Assembly: GCA_947085845.1 (NCBI GenBank)
Contig: CAMTXO010000002.1
Coordinates: 186,001-250,000, forward strand
Source: JACPYF01 sp947085845
GTDB taxonomy: Bacteria; Patescibacteriota; Saccharimonadia; Saccharimonadales; Saccharimonadaceae
Reading direction: 5' to 3'
DNA: 64,000 nucleotides
Part shown: in pieces, positions 33,660-42,656 of the stretch
Position numbering within the stretch: the first letter of the stretch is position 1
Layout: each line of letters begins with the position of its first letter
Notes under the pieces: generated by a model
What the model saw: only the letters and a program-made list of their open reading frames with translations
Databases searched by the model: none
What the model was told of the DNA's origin: nothing
Position numbers and translations under genes: made by a program

Positions 33660-35147
33660 CTATGAATTTCGTTTTGACTCTGCGGTATGCTTGTACACTT
33701 TTGGAAACAGAACAACCTCGGGTAGTTTTACGACACCTGTACCGAAAATATCATCTATATTTTTGGAAGTATGTGGCAAGAATGGCTTGAGCAAGTCTGC
33801 AATTTGCAATAAGCTTCCACTTGCGTAGGCCAATATCGCATCAAGGTGCTCTTTTTCTTCGGGTTCTTGTTCGGCATTTTTCGCAACTTGCCATGGTTTT
33901 ACGTTCTCTATATACACATTTAATTCTCTAACCATGCTCCATACTTCGTCCATTGCTCGGTTGAATTTAAAATCATTCATGTATTCACGATACAAATTAA
34001 TATCGTGCTCTGGATTTGGATGATCTCCTATAACACCGCTCTGGTATCGGTTGATCATACTTGCTACACGCTGAATCAGATTTCCGAGTTCATTCGCAAG
34101 CTCATTATTATAGGCATTTTCAAACATCTCCCATGTAAAGTCACCATCGTCAAGCGTTGGTATGTGGCGTGAGAAAAAATAACGAAACGCATCTACACCG
34201 TATTCATCAATAATTTCGTTTGGATCAACGCCATTCCCTACCGTTTTGCTAATTTTCGCACCACCTACATTAACAAACCCGTGCACTAGCAACTTTTTAG
34301 GAAGAGGTAGGTCTAGTGCAAATAAAATTGCCGGCCAAATAGCAGCGTGAAACCTCAAAATATCTTTGCCGATGACCTGGACCTCAGCGGGCCAGTATTC
34401 TTTCCACTCCTCTTTGTCGGGATAGCCAATAACTGTCAAATAATTTGGTAAAGCATCTACCCAGACATATATTATTTGATCAGGATCGCCCGGAACTGGC
34501 ACTCCCCAGCTCAGGCTCTTTTTTGGCCGTGATATGCTGACATCTTTGAGGCCATCGTTAATGAGCTTGAGGATTTCTCTTTGTCGGAACTCAGGCTCAA
34601 TAATCATTTTTTTATTTTCGATTGCTTGTTTGATTTGTTCGCCAAAACTACTTAGTTTAAAATAATAGTTTTCTTCTGAGAGCTTTTCGTACGGAGTTTG
34701 ATGGTCTGGACAGGCGCCGTTTGTAAGTGCTACTTCCTTTTCTGTAAAAAATGCTTCATGGCCAACACAGTACCAGCCTTCGTATTTTCCTTTGTAGATA
34801 TACTGCTCTAGCTTCTTCCAAATGTCTTGGACAGCTTGTTCATGATGCTGGTCGGTTGTACGCACAAAGTCGGTATAGCTAGCGCCAACTTTTTTCATAA
34901 GATCTGCAAACGCTTTGTAATGATTATCTGTATATTCTTTTGGACTTAGACTTTCCTCTTTGGCCTTGGCTGCAATTTTGTTACCATGCTCGTCTGTACC
35001 CGCAGAAAATCTCAGGAGTCTTTCTGGATGTTGTTGCTTTTGATATCTGGCCCAAATATCAGCAAATAGATAATCCATGGCATTTCCGATATGAGGCGTA
35101 CCGTTAACATACGGAATTGCAGTTGTGATGTATAAATTTTTTCCCAT
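33660..35147 (-). CDS. metG: Methionyl-tRNA synthetase
   Basis: Class I synthetase charging both initiator and elongator tRNA-Met. 495 residues, the short form without the C-terminal tRNA-binding domain. Nucleotide-binding HIGN at 19-22 in PYVNGTPHIGN, KISKT at 298-302 (variant of KMSKS), and an anticodon-binding helical domain from about 350. The zinc knuckle is reduced: only one cysteine is left near residue 146, as in the zinc-free subtype. An extended -10 box (TGT-TAAAAT) is 8 bases before the ATG. It heads the metG-tatD unit. Confidence 0.97.
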   Translation of the reverse strand: MGKNLYITTAIPYVNGTPHIGNAMDYLFADIWARYQKQQHPERLLRFSAGTDEHGNKIAAKAKEESLSPKEYTDNHYKAFADLMKKVGASYTDFVRTTDQHHEQAVQDIWKKLEQYIYKGKYEGWYCVGHEAFFTEKEVALTNGACPDHQTPYEKLSEENYYFKLSSFGEQIKQAIENKKMIIEPEFRQREILKLINDGLKDVSISRPKKSLSWGVPVPGDPDQIIYVWVDALPNYLTVIGYPDKEEWKEYWPAEVQVIGKDILRFHAAIWPAILFALDLPLPKKLLVHGFVNVGGAKISKTVGNGVDPNEIIDEYGVDAFRYFFSRHIPTLDDGDFTWEMFENAYNNELANELGNLIQRVASMINRYQSGVIGDHPNPEHDINLYREYMNDFKFNRAMDEVWSMVRELNVYIENVKPWQVAKNAEQEPEEKEHLDAILAYASGSLLQIADLLKPFLPHTSKNIDDIFGTGVVKLPEVVLFPKVYKHTAESKRNS

Positions 35148-35155
35148 TGCACCTT

Positions 35156-35164
35156 ATTTTAACA
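35156..35164 (-). promoter_or_regulatory. Extended -10 promoter of metG
   Basis: TGT plus TAAAAT on the minus strand, 8 bases before the ATG. It is back to back with the pilin promoter at 35209-35239. Confidence 0.6.
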
Positions 35165-35208
35165 CGACGAGAACTGTCAAGCGACCGGAAACTCTAATAG
35201 TACTTGTG

Positions 35209-35239
35209 CTTATAATCACAACTACGTTATGATTATAAG
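35209..35239 (+). promoter_or_regulatory. Inverted repeat over the promoter of pilin 2
   Basis: Perfect 9-base inverted repeat CTTATAATC (35209-35217) and GATTATAAG (35231-35239) separated by 13 bases. A -10-like TATGAT (35228-35233) overlaps the right arm and lies 9 bases before the pilin ATG. The centre-to-centre distance of about two helical turns suits a dimeric regulator. Confidence 0.45.
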
Positions 35240-35242
35240 GCT

Positions 35243-35758
35243 ATGCATCAGCGAGGGTTTACAATTGTTGAGATTTTGATTGTGATTGTCATTATTGGTG
35301 TTTTAGCTAGTTTGGTGGTGTTTGCATATACTGGCATACAGGATAGAGCACGAACGGCAAAGAGCATATCAGACCAAAAAGAGCTCACAAAAGCTATTGT
35401 ATCGGCGCGTAATGCAACCGATAAAACACTACTAGAAATTACTGGCAATATATGGACCGCTGATGGTTGTTATTCCCAAACTTCTGGTACTGATCTTGCG
35501 ACATTGTCTCAAAGTGACCCATGTTGGACTAGTTACTTAGCTACTCTGGACACAATTTCTACAGCTAGTGGAATAGACGTACGCAATTTAAAAGATTCAC
35601 TTGGGCGGCCATACTACATAGATGAAAACGAAGGAGAGGATCCTCTTGATCAATGCCAGCAAGACATCATTGCTACATATTCCTACCCTTTTGAATACTA
35701 TGGGAGTAATTCTAATGTTCAGTACCTACCACTCAGCCTACCCGCTTCGGCTTGCTAG
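35243..35758 (+). CDS. Type IV pilin-like protein 2
   Basis: 171 residues. Leader of five residues then GFTIVEILIVIVIIGVLA with the conserved Glu, followed by YTGIQDRARTAKSISDQKEL and a C-terminal domain of about 110 residues with four cysteines. It shares the N-terminal third with the other pilins here and differs fully after that. Divergent from metG; the end overlaps the convergent laccase-domain gene by 4 bases. Confidence 0.9.
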   Translation: MHQRGFTIVEILIVIVIIGVLASLVVFAYTGIQDRARTAKSISDQKELTKAIVSARNATDKTLLEITGNIWTADGCYSQTSGTDLATLSQSDPCWTSYLATLDTISTASGIDVRNLKDSLGRPYYIDENEGEDPLDQCQQDIIATYSYPFEYYGSNSNVQYLPLSLPASAC

Positions 35759-36462
35759 ACAATCATTGCTACTACCGCAAAGCGACCATCGACATCTCTA
35801 TTGCCTTTTATAAATTCGCTGTATGAGAAATAGTTTTTATCAGAAGACGTATCGACAGTACAAATCTCTATGTTATATTCTTTTATTCCAGAGTCGATAA
35901 AATGCTGCTTATTTACATCCGCCAAGCTCTTGTTTTCAAAGGCATATAGTGGATACGAGCCTACCCCAGGTGAGGGCGAGCACCATACTAAAATATCTCC
36001 TGGATGTGAACCAAATATACGTGATAAATATTCGATATTTTTTGAAGCACCATATTGCTCAGTACTATGACGACCAAGATGAGACACCATAAGAACCTCT
36101 TTAACTGGGTCGTATAGTATAGCTCCAACACAATCTGCAATAGGCAAGAAAAGCGCAACATTTTTATCTGCAGTCACAAGAGCATCAGTAAATGGTTCAC
36201 CATCCTTGATTATTCCTTTCCCGCTATCTTCAGCAGTCACTACGTCATATACTGTAAAATCATTTTTTTCATAGGTAAGACTAACAAGAACAGTTTGTTC
36301 GGGTTGTATATTTAAAACTTGTAAAAAATTTTTTCGATTTGAGTCAACGTCTTTTTTAAGTTCATCGGGCATATTGGCTTTTTTCATATTTCCATCACTT
36401 ACAGATGAAACACCTGCGCTAATGCTTGCGCCAAAAATTGTGGGCTGGTCTTTAGCTATCAT
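35755..36462 (-). CDS. Laccase-domain protein (YfiH/PF02578 type), divergent
   Basis: 235 residues. The core shows LPIADCVGAILYD near residues 118-130 and VSHLGRHS near 140-147, corresponding to the ADC and H-x-G metal and substrate motifs of the YfiH/YlmD family. The usual QVHG segment near residue 65 reads VSLTYEKND, so one of the three expected zinc ligands is missing. Family members include purine nucleoside phosphorylase/deaminases and cytoplasmic oxidoreductases. The end overlaps the pilin gene; the start overlaps rsmA by 11 bases. Confidence 0.8.
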   Translation of the reverse strand: MIAKDQPTIFGASISAGVSSVSDGNMKKANMPDELKKDVDSNRKNFLQVLNIQPEQTVLVSLTYEKNDFTVYDVVTAEDSGKGIIKDGEPFTDALVTADKNVALFLPIADCVGAILYDPVKEVLMVSHLGRHSTEQYGASKNIEYLSRIFGSHPGDILVWCSPSPGVGSYPLYAFENKSLADVNKQHFIDSGIKEYNIEICTVDTSSDKNYFSYSEFIKGNRDVDGRFAVVAMIV

Positions 36463-37231
36463 TTTTTTTATACTCTTTTGTTAGATCCCACCACTGGGTA
36501 AGACTGAGGTTCTCGGCGCGTTGACCTGGATCAATATCTACCGCCCGTAGCATGTCATCGACTCGGCTTTTCTCTAAAGCCAAACCAGCACTAAGGCTGG
36601 AAATTATTTTTTTGCGTTTTGCAGAAAAGCCTGCTTTAACTACTTGGAAAAAAACTTTTTGATCAAAGTTTTCAAATAATGGTTCGGAATGTGGCTCTAA
36701 AATAACCACCTGTGAATCGACTTTAGGTGCTGGCTCGAAAAAATGTGCTGGTACTTTATCTCCTAGACGCACATCTGCAAATAGTTGAGCGCTAACGCTT
36801 AGGATACTGTGTTTGCCACCAACAGCAGCAAGGCGCTCGGCAACTTCTTTTTGCACCAACAATACTACAACTGCTGGTTTATTATCCGCTGTCATTAGTA
36901 GCTGTACTATTTTGCTAGTTATATAGTACGGAACGTTTGCAACAACTTTGTATCCTGCTGGTAGTTGGCTTAGATCATATGACAAGATATCGCTATGTAC
37001 CACCTGCAAATCTTTACCTGGAAATTGTTTTGGTAGTTTATTTGCTAGATTTTCATCAAACTCAACTGCGACTACTGTTTTTGCGCTAGATAAAAGAACG
37101 CTTGTAAGGGTTCCTGGCCCGGGACCAATTTCAAGTACCGTATCCTCTCTAGTAAGCTCTGCAAACTGAGCAATGTGTTCCAGAATTTCGCGGTTTTTTA
37201 GCCAATGTTGGCCTAGTGATTTGTCAGGCAT
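36452..37231 (-). CDS. rsmA: 16S rRNA dimethyladenosine transferase
   Basis: KsgA-family SAM methyltransferase modifying two adenines of helix 45 late in small-subunit maturation. 259 residues. N-terminal SLGQHWL, SAM motif VLEIGPGPGTLTSVL near 34-48, the catalytic NVPYYITS near 99-106, and the C-terminal helical domain. The start overlaps the final base of the Rpf-like gene, so these two and the laccase-domain gene form one unit. Confidence 0.97.
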   Translation of the reverse strand: MPDKSLGQHWLKNREILEHIAQFAELTREDTVLEIGPGPGTLTSVLLSSAKTVVAVEFDENLANKLPKQFPGKDLQVVHSDILSYDLSQLPAGYKVVANVPYYITSKIVQLLMTADNKPAVVVLLVQKEVAERLAAVGGKHSILSVSAQLFADVRLGDKVPAHFFEPAPKVDSQVVILEPHSEPLFENFDQKVFFQVVKAGFSAKRKKIISSLSAGLALEKSRVDDMLRAVDIDPGQRAENLSLTQWWDLTKEYKKNDS

Positions 37232-38385
37232 TAGCGATAAATATCTGGCAAATTACGACCACAACTTGGCCAAGGGCGCCAGCCACTCTTAACATAGTAG
37301 TTGCGAGCAGCTTGATCTTGGACGGCCGGAGGCGCCTGCGTTGGTAGCACTCCTACATAACCGGCAGGTGCATTAGCGTTCCATGAGCTTTGGTTGAATT
37401 GATACGCTCCGTAGTAGCCACCAGAAACATTAACGCTAGTGTACCCGCCTTCACAACTGCGTAGTTTTGCTAAAGCTGCTGCAAAGTCCCCGCTAAAGCT
37501 TGGTTTAGACCCAACAACTTCAACTTGCTGTTGAGGCGCTGCCGTTTGCACGCTTTGGATTTCTTTTCGTGCAACTTCCTGACCATTACGCATTTCTATT
37601 TCATATGTAACAATCTTTTTGCCTGGAACACCCGCTGTTTTTATCTGCTTGTATCCTACTGGTTGATTTGCGTCTTGAATTTGTTGTATTGGGAAAGCAA
37701 TTGGCTCCTCTAGGCTAACTGTTTGCTTTCCGTTGCGCCATATTTCAACCTTTATGCCTGCTGCGATAGGAGTATTTATAGGCACAGAAACAGTATCTTC
37801 TTTGCCTAATTTTATATTTTTCTCTTTAATCATACCGCCAACGGTCTTTGCTTGCGTACCGGTGTCGATCGGCTTTCCGTACAGCACTAGTGTGAATCTT
37901 GTTGCACGATCAATTGTTAGGATACGTCCAGCACCTTCTGAATTTAGTACATCCGTACTGCGGGTTAAAGTAGTATCGTCTTCATCATAGAGGGGCAAAC
38001 CTGCATCTTTTGCGATTTGAGAAGGTGTTTCAGATGCTGTCATAACAATTTTTTTACTAACACCATCTACAACCATAACTGGCTGTGCTCTGTATACATT
38101 TACCTGATATGAATTGTCCACTAGTTTTGTACTTGGGCTTGGATCAACATTATCATACGGACCAGTTTTAATCTTTGCTTGTTTCAAGGCACCAGCTACA
38201 GTACTACTGCGAGTGACTATGCTTATGTCTGCATCTTTATCATGAATTGTAATGAGTCGTTCATTTAAGTCTGCAGCTTGAGCCGTTTTGATAGAAAATA
38301 GAAGCAATAATGTTAAAAGAGCTACTGCAGTTACAGCTGCAATACTCCATATTTTTTTATTGGACTTAACAAGGGTTAAACTCAT
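37231..38385 (-). CDS. Rpf-like secreted protein: DUF348 repeats, G5, transglycosylase
   Basis: 384 residues from the ATG at 38383-38385. Signal sequence or anchor at about 12-37. Three DUF348 (ubiquitin-like) modules follow at about 45-95, 103-155 and 163-215, then a G5 domain (about 225-282) and a C-terminal resuscitation-promoting-factor/transglycosylase-like domain (298-384). The catalytic glutamate lies in LRSCEGGY (E312), with the GYYGAYQFNQSSW motif and two cysteines (311, 375) placed as in actinobacterial Rpf. It should cut peptidoglycan glycan strands outside the cell. An rpfB-rsmA neighbourhood is classical in Actinobacteria and is kept here. Confidence 0.92.
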   Translation of the reverse strand: MSLTLVKSNKKIWSIAAVTAVALLTLLLLFSIKTAQAADLNERLITIHDKDADISIVTRSSTVAGALKQAKIKTGPYDNVDPSPSTKLVDNSYQVNVYRAQPVMVVDGVSKKIVMTASETPSQIAKDAGLPLYDEDDTTLTRSTDVLNSEGAGRILTIDRATRFTLVLYGKPIDTGTQAKTVGGMIKEKNIKLGKEDTVSVPINTPIAAGIKVEIWRNGKQTVSLEEPIAFPIQQIQDANQPVGYKQIKTAGVPGKKIVTYEIEMRNGQEVARKEIQSVQTAAPQQQVEVVGSKPSFSGDFAAALAKLRSCEGGYTSVNVSGGYYGAYQFNQSSWNANAPAGYVGVLPTQAPPAVQDQAARNYYVKSGWRPWPSCGRNLPDIYR

Positions 38386-38460
38386 AAATAATTCTTGAAT
38401 CCTCGTGCAAGGTTTCAAGACCCATTCTATCATAAATTACCACTGGTATGTGGAAAAGTT

Positions 38461-40578
38461 TTATATTTTTTGAAGCCGCGCAAACGCTGCGTTTAATTTT
38501 TTGGTTCCGTTTGCAAACGAAACGCTAATAGTCTGTCCGTCAACATTGATGACTTTTCCCTTGCCAAAAACATCATGCTTTACTGTGTCACCAAGATTTA
38601 GGTCAACCGGCTCATCATCCATCACAATAGTTGGCTCCATATTTAAAAATGATGGAGTAGTTGGTGCTGCAGACGCTTCTATGTCGGTTATGAAGCGTGA
38701 TGGTGCGTTGTAGAGTCTAGTACCGTAAAGTAAGCGAGAACTTGCCGCAATCAAATACAGCTCCTCTCTCGCTCGAGTCATCCCAACATAGCAAAGTCGT
38801 CTTTCTTCTTCCATCTCCATAGCATCATATAAAGCTCGAGAGTGAGGGAATATTGACTCTTCCATACCTGCGATGAATACTACTGGAAACTCCAGACCTT
38901 TTGCTGCATGCATAGTCATAAGGGTAACTTTACTGTCTTTTTCACTGCTATCTGCACTAGAAACCAACGCTACTTCCTCTAGAAAACCACTCAGCCCAAG
39001 CACTTCGTATTCGCGAGCAACCGATATTAGCTCTCGCACGTTTTCTGTTTTTTCTTCGGACTTTATGGGTTCGTTAGTCTTCAAATATTCGATGTAGTTC
39101 AGTCGATTAATGACAAGCTCTATGAGGTCTGGCAACGAAAGTTTTTCTGATTGCTCATGAAGACTTTTCAGTAGAAGTCCGAGTGATTGAAGCGCATTTT
39201 TTGCTTTAGGCGTAAGTGTTGAGCAGACTTCAGCGTGCAGCAAGCTCTCGACTAGATCGCTGTACTCGTTGTTAGTGTGCCACGACAAAAAGTTTTCTAG
39301 CGACTTTGCACCTACACCTCGAGCCGGTAAGTTAACGACGCGCAAAAAACTAGCTAGATCAGCGGGCTGATAAGCTAAACGAAGGTAGGCAATAATGTCT
39401 TTGATTTCTGCCCGATCATAAAAACGAACACCACCGACAATTTGATAGGGTATATTATAACGAACAAAAGATTCTTCTAAGCTTCGGCTCTGTGCATTGG
39501 TTCGATATAGCACAGCAAAATCATCATATTGCCTTGCCCTAATATTTACACTACTCGAAATACGACTAATAATTGCCTCTCCCTCGTGTGCTTCACTCTG
39601 AGCATGAATAACCTGCACAGGTTCACCTTCTGTCTTTTCTGTCCAAAGCTTTTTATCACTGCGTGAAGTATTCTTTGTTATCACTAAATGCGCTGCGTCC
39701 AAAATCGCTTTAGTTGAGCGGTAGTTTTGCTCTAATTTTATAACGGCCGTACCTGGATAATCTCGTTCAAAATTAAGGATATTCGTATAGTCAGCACCAC
39801 GCCAACTATAAATACTTTGCCAATCATCACCAACAACACAAATATTTTGGTTAGATCCAAGCAACAGCTTTACTAGTTTGTACTGAGAAGCATTGGTGTC
39901 TTGATACTCATCAATCAATACATGTTTAAAACAAGCTTGCCATTTACTACGGACCTCTTCGACCTCGCTGAGCATTCGCACTGTTTCACTAATGAGATCG
40001 TCAAAATCAAGAGCGGCGGCCTCTTTTCTAATTGCTTCATACTTTGGAAAAATAGAAGCAGTTGTTTTTTGCATTGGTAGTTGCGCAGTTGCACTATATT
40101 CGTGTGGAGAGACGAGGTCATTTTTTGCACTACTGATAAGACTTGCCACTGCTCTTGGCGAAAATTCTTTTTCACTAATATGGAGCTCTCTCATTGCCAA
40201 TTTAACCGCACCAAGTCGATCTGATTCGTCAAATATAACAAAATTCTTTGGTATTTTTATCTGTTGTCCATCGCTACGCAGCAATCGAACACAAATGCTA
40301 TGAAACGTTCCCATCCAAGGAAAGAAGGTGCGGTCGGGTGACTCAACGCCAAGCAGCGTCGCTAGTCTCTCTCGCATTTCTTTTGCTGCTTTGTTTGTAA
40401 AAGTAACAGCTAGGATATTATTTGGCTGAATATTTTTTTCACGTACCAAATATGCTACACGATGTGTGAGTGTTTTTGTTTTACCCGATCCTGCACCTGC
40501 CAAAATCAGCAACGGAGCGTTTTCGTGCAATACGGCTTCTTTTTGAGCCGCGTTGAGGCCATCTAAAATCTTTGTCAT
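38461..40578 (-). CDS. pcrA: ATP-dependent DNA helicase PcrA/UvrD
   Basis: Superfamily 1A 3'-to-5' helicase, 705 residues. Motif I LAGAGSGKTKTLTHRV (about 27-42), motif Ia TFTNKAAKEM, motif II LIDEYQDTNASQ near 222, motif III VVGDDWQSIYSWRG, motif IV QNYRST, motif V TMHAAKGLEFPVV near 555 and motif VI YVGMTRAREELYL. The C-terminal tail has the KVxxxDG..VxF.NGxKKL Tudor-like RNA polymerase-binding segment. TATAAT is 10 bases before the ATG. It acts in excision repair and replication restart. Confidence 0.97.
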   Translation of the reverse strand: MTKILDGLNAAQKEAVLHENAPLLILAGAGSGKTKTLTHRVAYLVREKNIQPNNILAVTFTNKAAKEMRERLATLLGVESPDRTFFPWMGTFHSICVRLLRSDGQQIKIPKNFVIFDESDRLGAVKLAMRELHISEKEFSPRAVASLISSAKNDLVSPHEYSATAQLPMQKTTASIFPKYEAIRKEAAALDFDDLISETVRMLSEVEEVRSKWQACFKHVLIDEYQDTNASQYKLVKLLLGSNQNICVVGDDWQSIYSWRGADYTNILNFERDYPGTAVIKLEQNYRSTKAILDAAHLVITKNTSRSDKKLWTEKTEGEPVQVIHAQSEAHEGEAIISRISSSVNIRARQYDDFAVLYRTNAQSRSLEESFVRYNIPYQIVGGVRFYDRAEIKDIIAYLRLAYQPADLASFLRVVNLPARGVGAKSLENFLSWHTNNEYSDLVESLLHAEVCSTLTPKAKNALQSLGLLLKSLHEQSEKLSLPDLIELVINRLNYIEYLKTNEPIKSEEKTENVRELISVAREYEVLGLSGFLEEVALVSSADSSEKDSKVTLMTMHAAKGLEFPVVFIAGMEESIFPHSRALYDAMEMEEERRLCYVGMTRAREELYLIAASSRLLYGTRLYNAPSRFITDIEASAAPTTPSFLNMEPTIVMDDEPVDLNLGDTVKHDVFGKGKVINVDGQTISVSFANGTKKLNAAFARLQKI

Positions 40579-40588
40579 TACTCTCTCT

Positions 40589-40594
40589 ATTATA
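40589..40594 (-). promoter_or_regulatory. -10 box of pcrA
   Basis: Perfect TATAAT on the minus strand, 10 bases from the start. The spacer contains AGAGAGAG, which might serve weakly as a ribosome-binding site. Confidence 0.5.
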
Positions 40595-40596
40595 GC

Positions 40597-41802
40597 TTAC
40601 TGCTGTGAAACAAATACAAAGAAAGCTGTACCTAAAAAACCACCCAGAAGTGCAATTCCCAGAAATATGAATAACATTTGGAAAACTTTTTTTACTAATG
40701 ATTTTGGTTTTTTAGCGCTAGCATCTTTTGGTGCATTTTTATAGTGATCGGCATCAAATAATGGGTGTGGTGCATGTAGTTCGTGTGAACGATTCTGTCT
40801 TTTGTACTGTTCGGGGATTGATCCTGTTGCAGCACTTGCTAACAGTTCAGAAACTGTGTCTTTTTGGTTCTTTTTTTCTGATTCTTTATCATCTTTTTCG
40901 TCGGATTTACCTTCGTCTTGTTTATCGTTTTTTTCTACGGCTTCATTTTCTTGCTCAACTGGTTTTTGAACTTCTAGCGCTTCGCCTGCTTCGATTGCAA
41001 CTAGGTCTTTATCGAGCTCAGGGGGTAGTTCTATAGGCTCGGGTGCAGGTTGAGTTGTACCATCTTCTTTTTTTGTGTCGTCTTCTAGCGCGTCTTCATT
41101 TTTTTTATCCTTTTTCTCTACCACTTCAGAAGGAGGATCAACCGGTGACTCGCTAGAAAAGCCTCCTAGAGGTCGCTTGTCGACTTTGGCGTCATCAATA
41201 AATGGTGATTCTTTCTTGTCATCTTTTTTCGTCTCTGTTTCTTCATAGTCTAATTCTGGTTCGTCTTTTTCGTCGCTGGGCTTTATGACGGGTTCGTCTC
41301 TATCTTTCCCCTCTTCGTCATCTTTATCTACAGAATCTTTATCGACTGTATCGATATTTTTGCTCATATGATCGAGAGGGTCGGGCATATCCGTACTGAC
41401 ATTTGGCAGAGCTTCTTTGTCTTCACTTTTTTCATCATCATTTTTCGATGAATCTATTGGGTCGGGCCAGTCGCTCTTTGGCTTTGTTTCTGGTTGAACT
41501 TTCTTATCCTCTTCTAGTTCTTTTTTTATACCAGGATTGATAGGCGCGATGCTTGTTTTACTGGGCGTCATAAGAGAAGAGTCCTTCTTTTGCATATCGG
41601 AGGAGCCGTGCTTCATATCCATGAAACGACCTGCTCGACGGGTTGGAAGTGTTGGTGACACTTTCTCTTCTTTTTCGAGGCTATCGTTTTTAGTAGCTGA
41701 ACTTTGGGATACAGACGGAGTGTTACCCTGCTTTGCATCAGAATCATCACCAACGAGTGAGTTTACTGCTTTATCTAGTTCATCAAAATCGATATCACTC
41801 AT
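40597..41802 (-). CDS. Highly charged, tail-anchored membrane protein, unknown
   Basis: 401 residues. The N-terminus (MSDIDFDELDKAVNSLVGDD) and nearly 300 following residues are rich in Lys, Asp, Glu, Ser and Pro and look disordered. Residues about 330-360 form a histidine-containing conserved-looking patch (HELHAPHPLFDADHYK). A basic stretch then leads to one C-terminal membrane helix (VFQMLFIFLGIALLGGFLGTA). No family recognised. The start overlaps the tpiA stop (ATGA), so it is made with the glycolytic enzymes. It could be a membrane tether or scaffold. Confidence 0.75.
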   Translation of the reverse strand: MSDIDFDELDKAVNSLVGDDSDAKQGNTPSVSQSSATKNDSLEKEEKVSPTLPTRRAGRFMDMKHGSSDMQKKDSSLMTPSKTSIAPINPGIKKELEEDKKVQPETKPKSDWPDPIDSSKNDDEKSEDKEALPNVSTDMPDPLDHMSKNIDTVDKDSVDKDDEEGKDRDEPVIKPSDEKDEPELDYEETETKKDDKKESPFIDDAKVDKRPLGGFSSESPVDPPSEVVEKKDKKNEDALEDDTKKEDGTTQPAPEPIELPPELDKDLVAIEAGEALEVQKPVEQENEAVEKNDKQDEGKSDEKDDKESEKKNQKDTVSELLASAATGSIPEQYKRQNRSHELHAPHPLFDADHYKNAPKDASAKKPKSLVKKVFQMLFIFLGIALLGGFLGTAFFVFVSQQ

Positions 41803-42572
41803 TTTTTCTTGCCTTTCAATTTGTGAGCGTTAGAAATAATAGTAGAAAATTGTTCAACATGTAAGCTAGCGCCGCCAACCAAAAGACCGTTCACTCCTTT
41901 TAGAGCCAGATAATCGCTAGCATTATCACTATTAACACTACCACCATACAGTAGCTTTAGGCTAGAGGCAGGTTCGTGGCCATACAAAGATTCAACCTGG
42001 TGGCGAATCGTCTTTTCAGCTGATTCGAGGTCTGATGGCAGCGCACTGTCACCCGTTCCAATGGCCCAAACAGGCTCATAGGCAATCACAACCTTATGCA
42101 CTTCGTCGCTTGCGACATTAGCAAGTCCAGCACTGACTTGGTCGTGTAATACATGTTTTGCTTCACCGTTAGCTCGTTCATCAGCAGTCTCGCCTACGCA
42201 GAGTATTGGTATTAGATCGTTTCTTAGCACTGCTTGCACTTTTGCACGAATTTCCTTATCTGTTTCACCGAAAATATGACGACGTTCACTGTGACCGACA
42301 ATAACGTAGTCAACGAGACCTCTTAATTGCGTTGCAGAAACTTCACCAGTAAATGCCCCTTCGTCACGCCAATAACAATTTTGAGCGGACAAGCTAAGAT
42401 GGTGTTTTTTCACTTGTAAGCTGAGTGTTTGCAACGCAATTGTAGCTGGTGCTAGTACAACATCAACGTCACTGTGATGTTCGATTTTTTCAGATAATTC
42501 ATGCACATACAAACTAGCCTGGTGTACATTCAGGTTCATTTTCCAATTGCCAACGATTAATGTCTTTGTCAT
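41799..42572 (-). CDS. tpiA: Triose-phosphate isomerase
   Basis: Interconverts dihydroxyacetone phosphate and glyceraldehyde-3-phosphate. 257 residues. VGNWKMNLN with catalytic Lys near 11, catalytic His in VGHSERRHIFGE near 95, catalytic Glu in AYEPVWAIGTG near 168, and phosphate-binding LLYGGSVNSDNA near 210 and GLLVGGASL near 233. It lies behind pgk and pyk in a lower-glycolysis block. Confidence 0.98.
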   Translation of the reverse strand: MTKTLIVGNWKMNLNVHQASLYVHELSEKIEHHSDVDVVLAPATIALQTLSLQVKKHHLSLSAQNCYWRDEGAFTGEVSATQLRGLVDYVIVGHSERRHIFGETDKEIRAKVQAVLRNDLIPILCVGETADERANGEAKHVLHDQVSAGLANVASDEVHKVVIAYEPVWAIGTGDSALPSDLESAEKTIRHQVESLYGHEPASSLKLLYGGSVNSDNASDYLALKGVNGLLVGGASLHVEQFSTIISNAHKLKGKKK

Positions 42573-42656
42573 CTATTAACAGGATGCCCGTCTGCTTATG
42601 TTTATTCACTCTTTAGTCTACTAGATGACAGACCAAAAATAAAGGTGTAATCTGGG

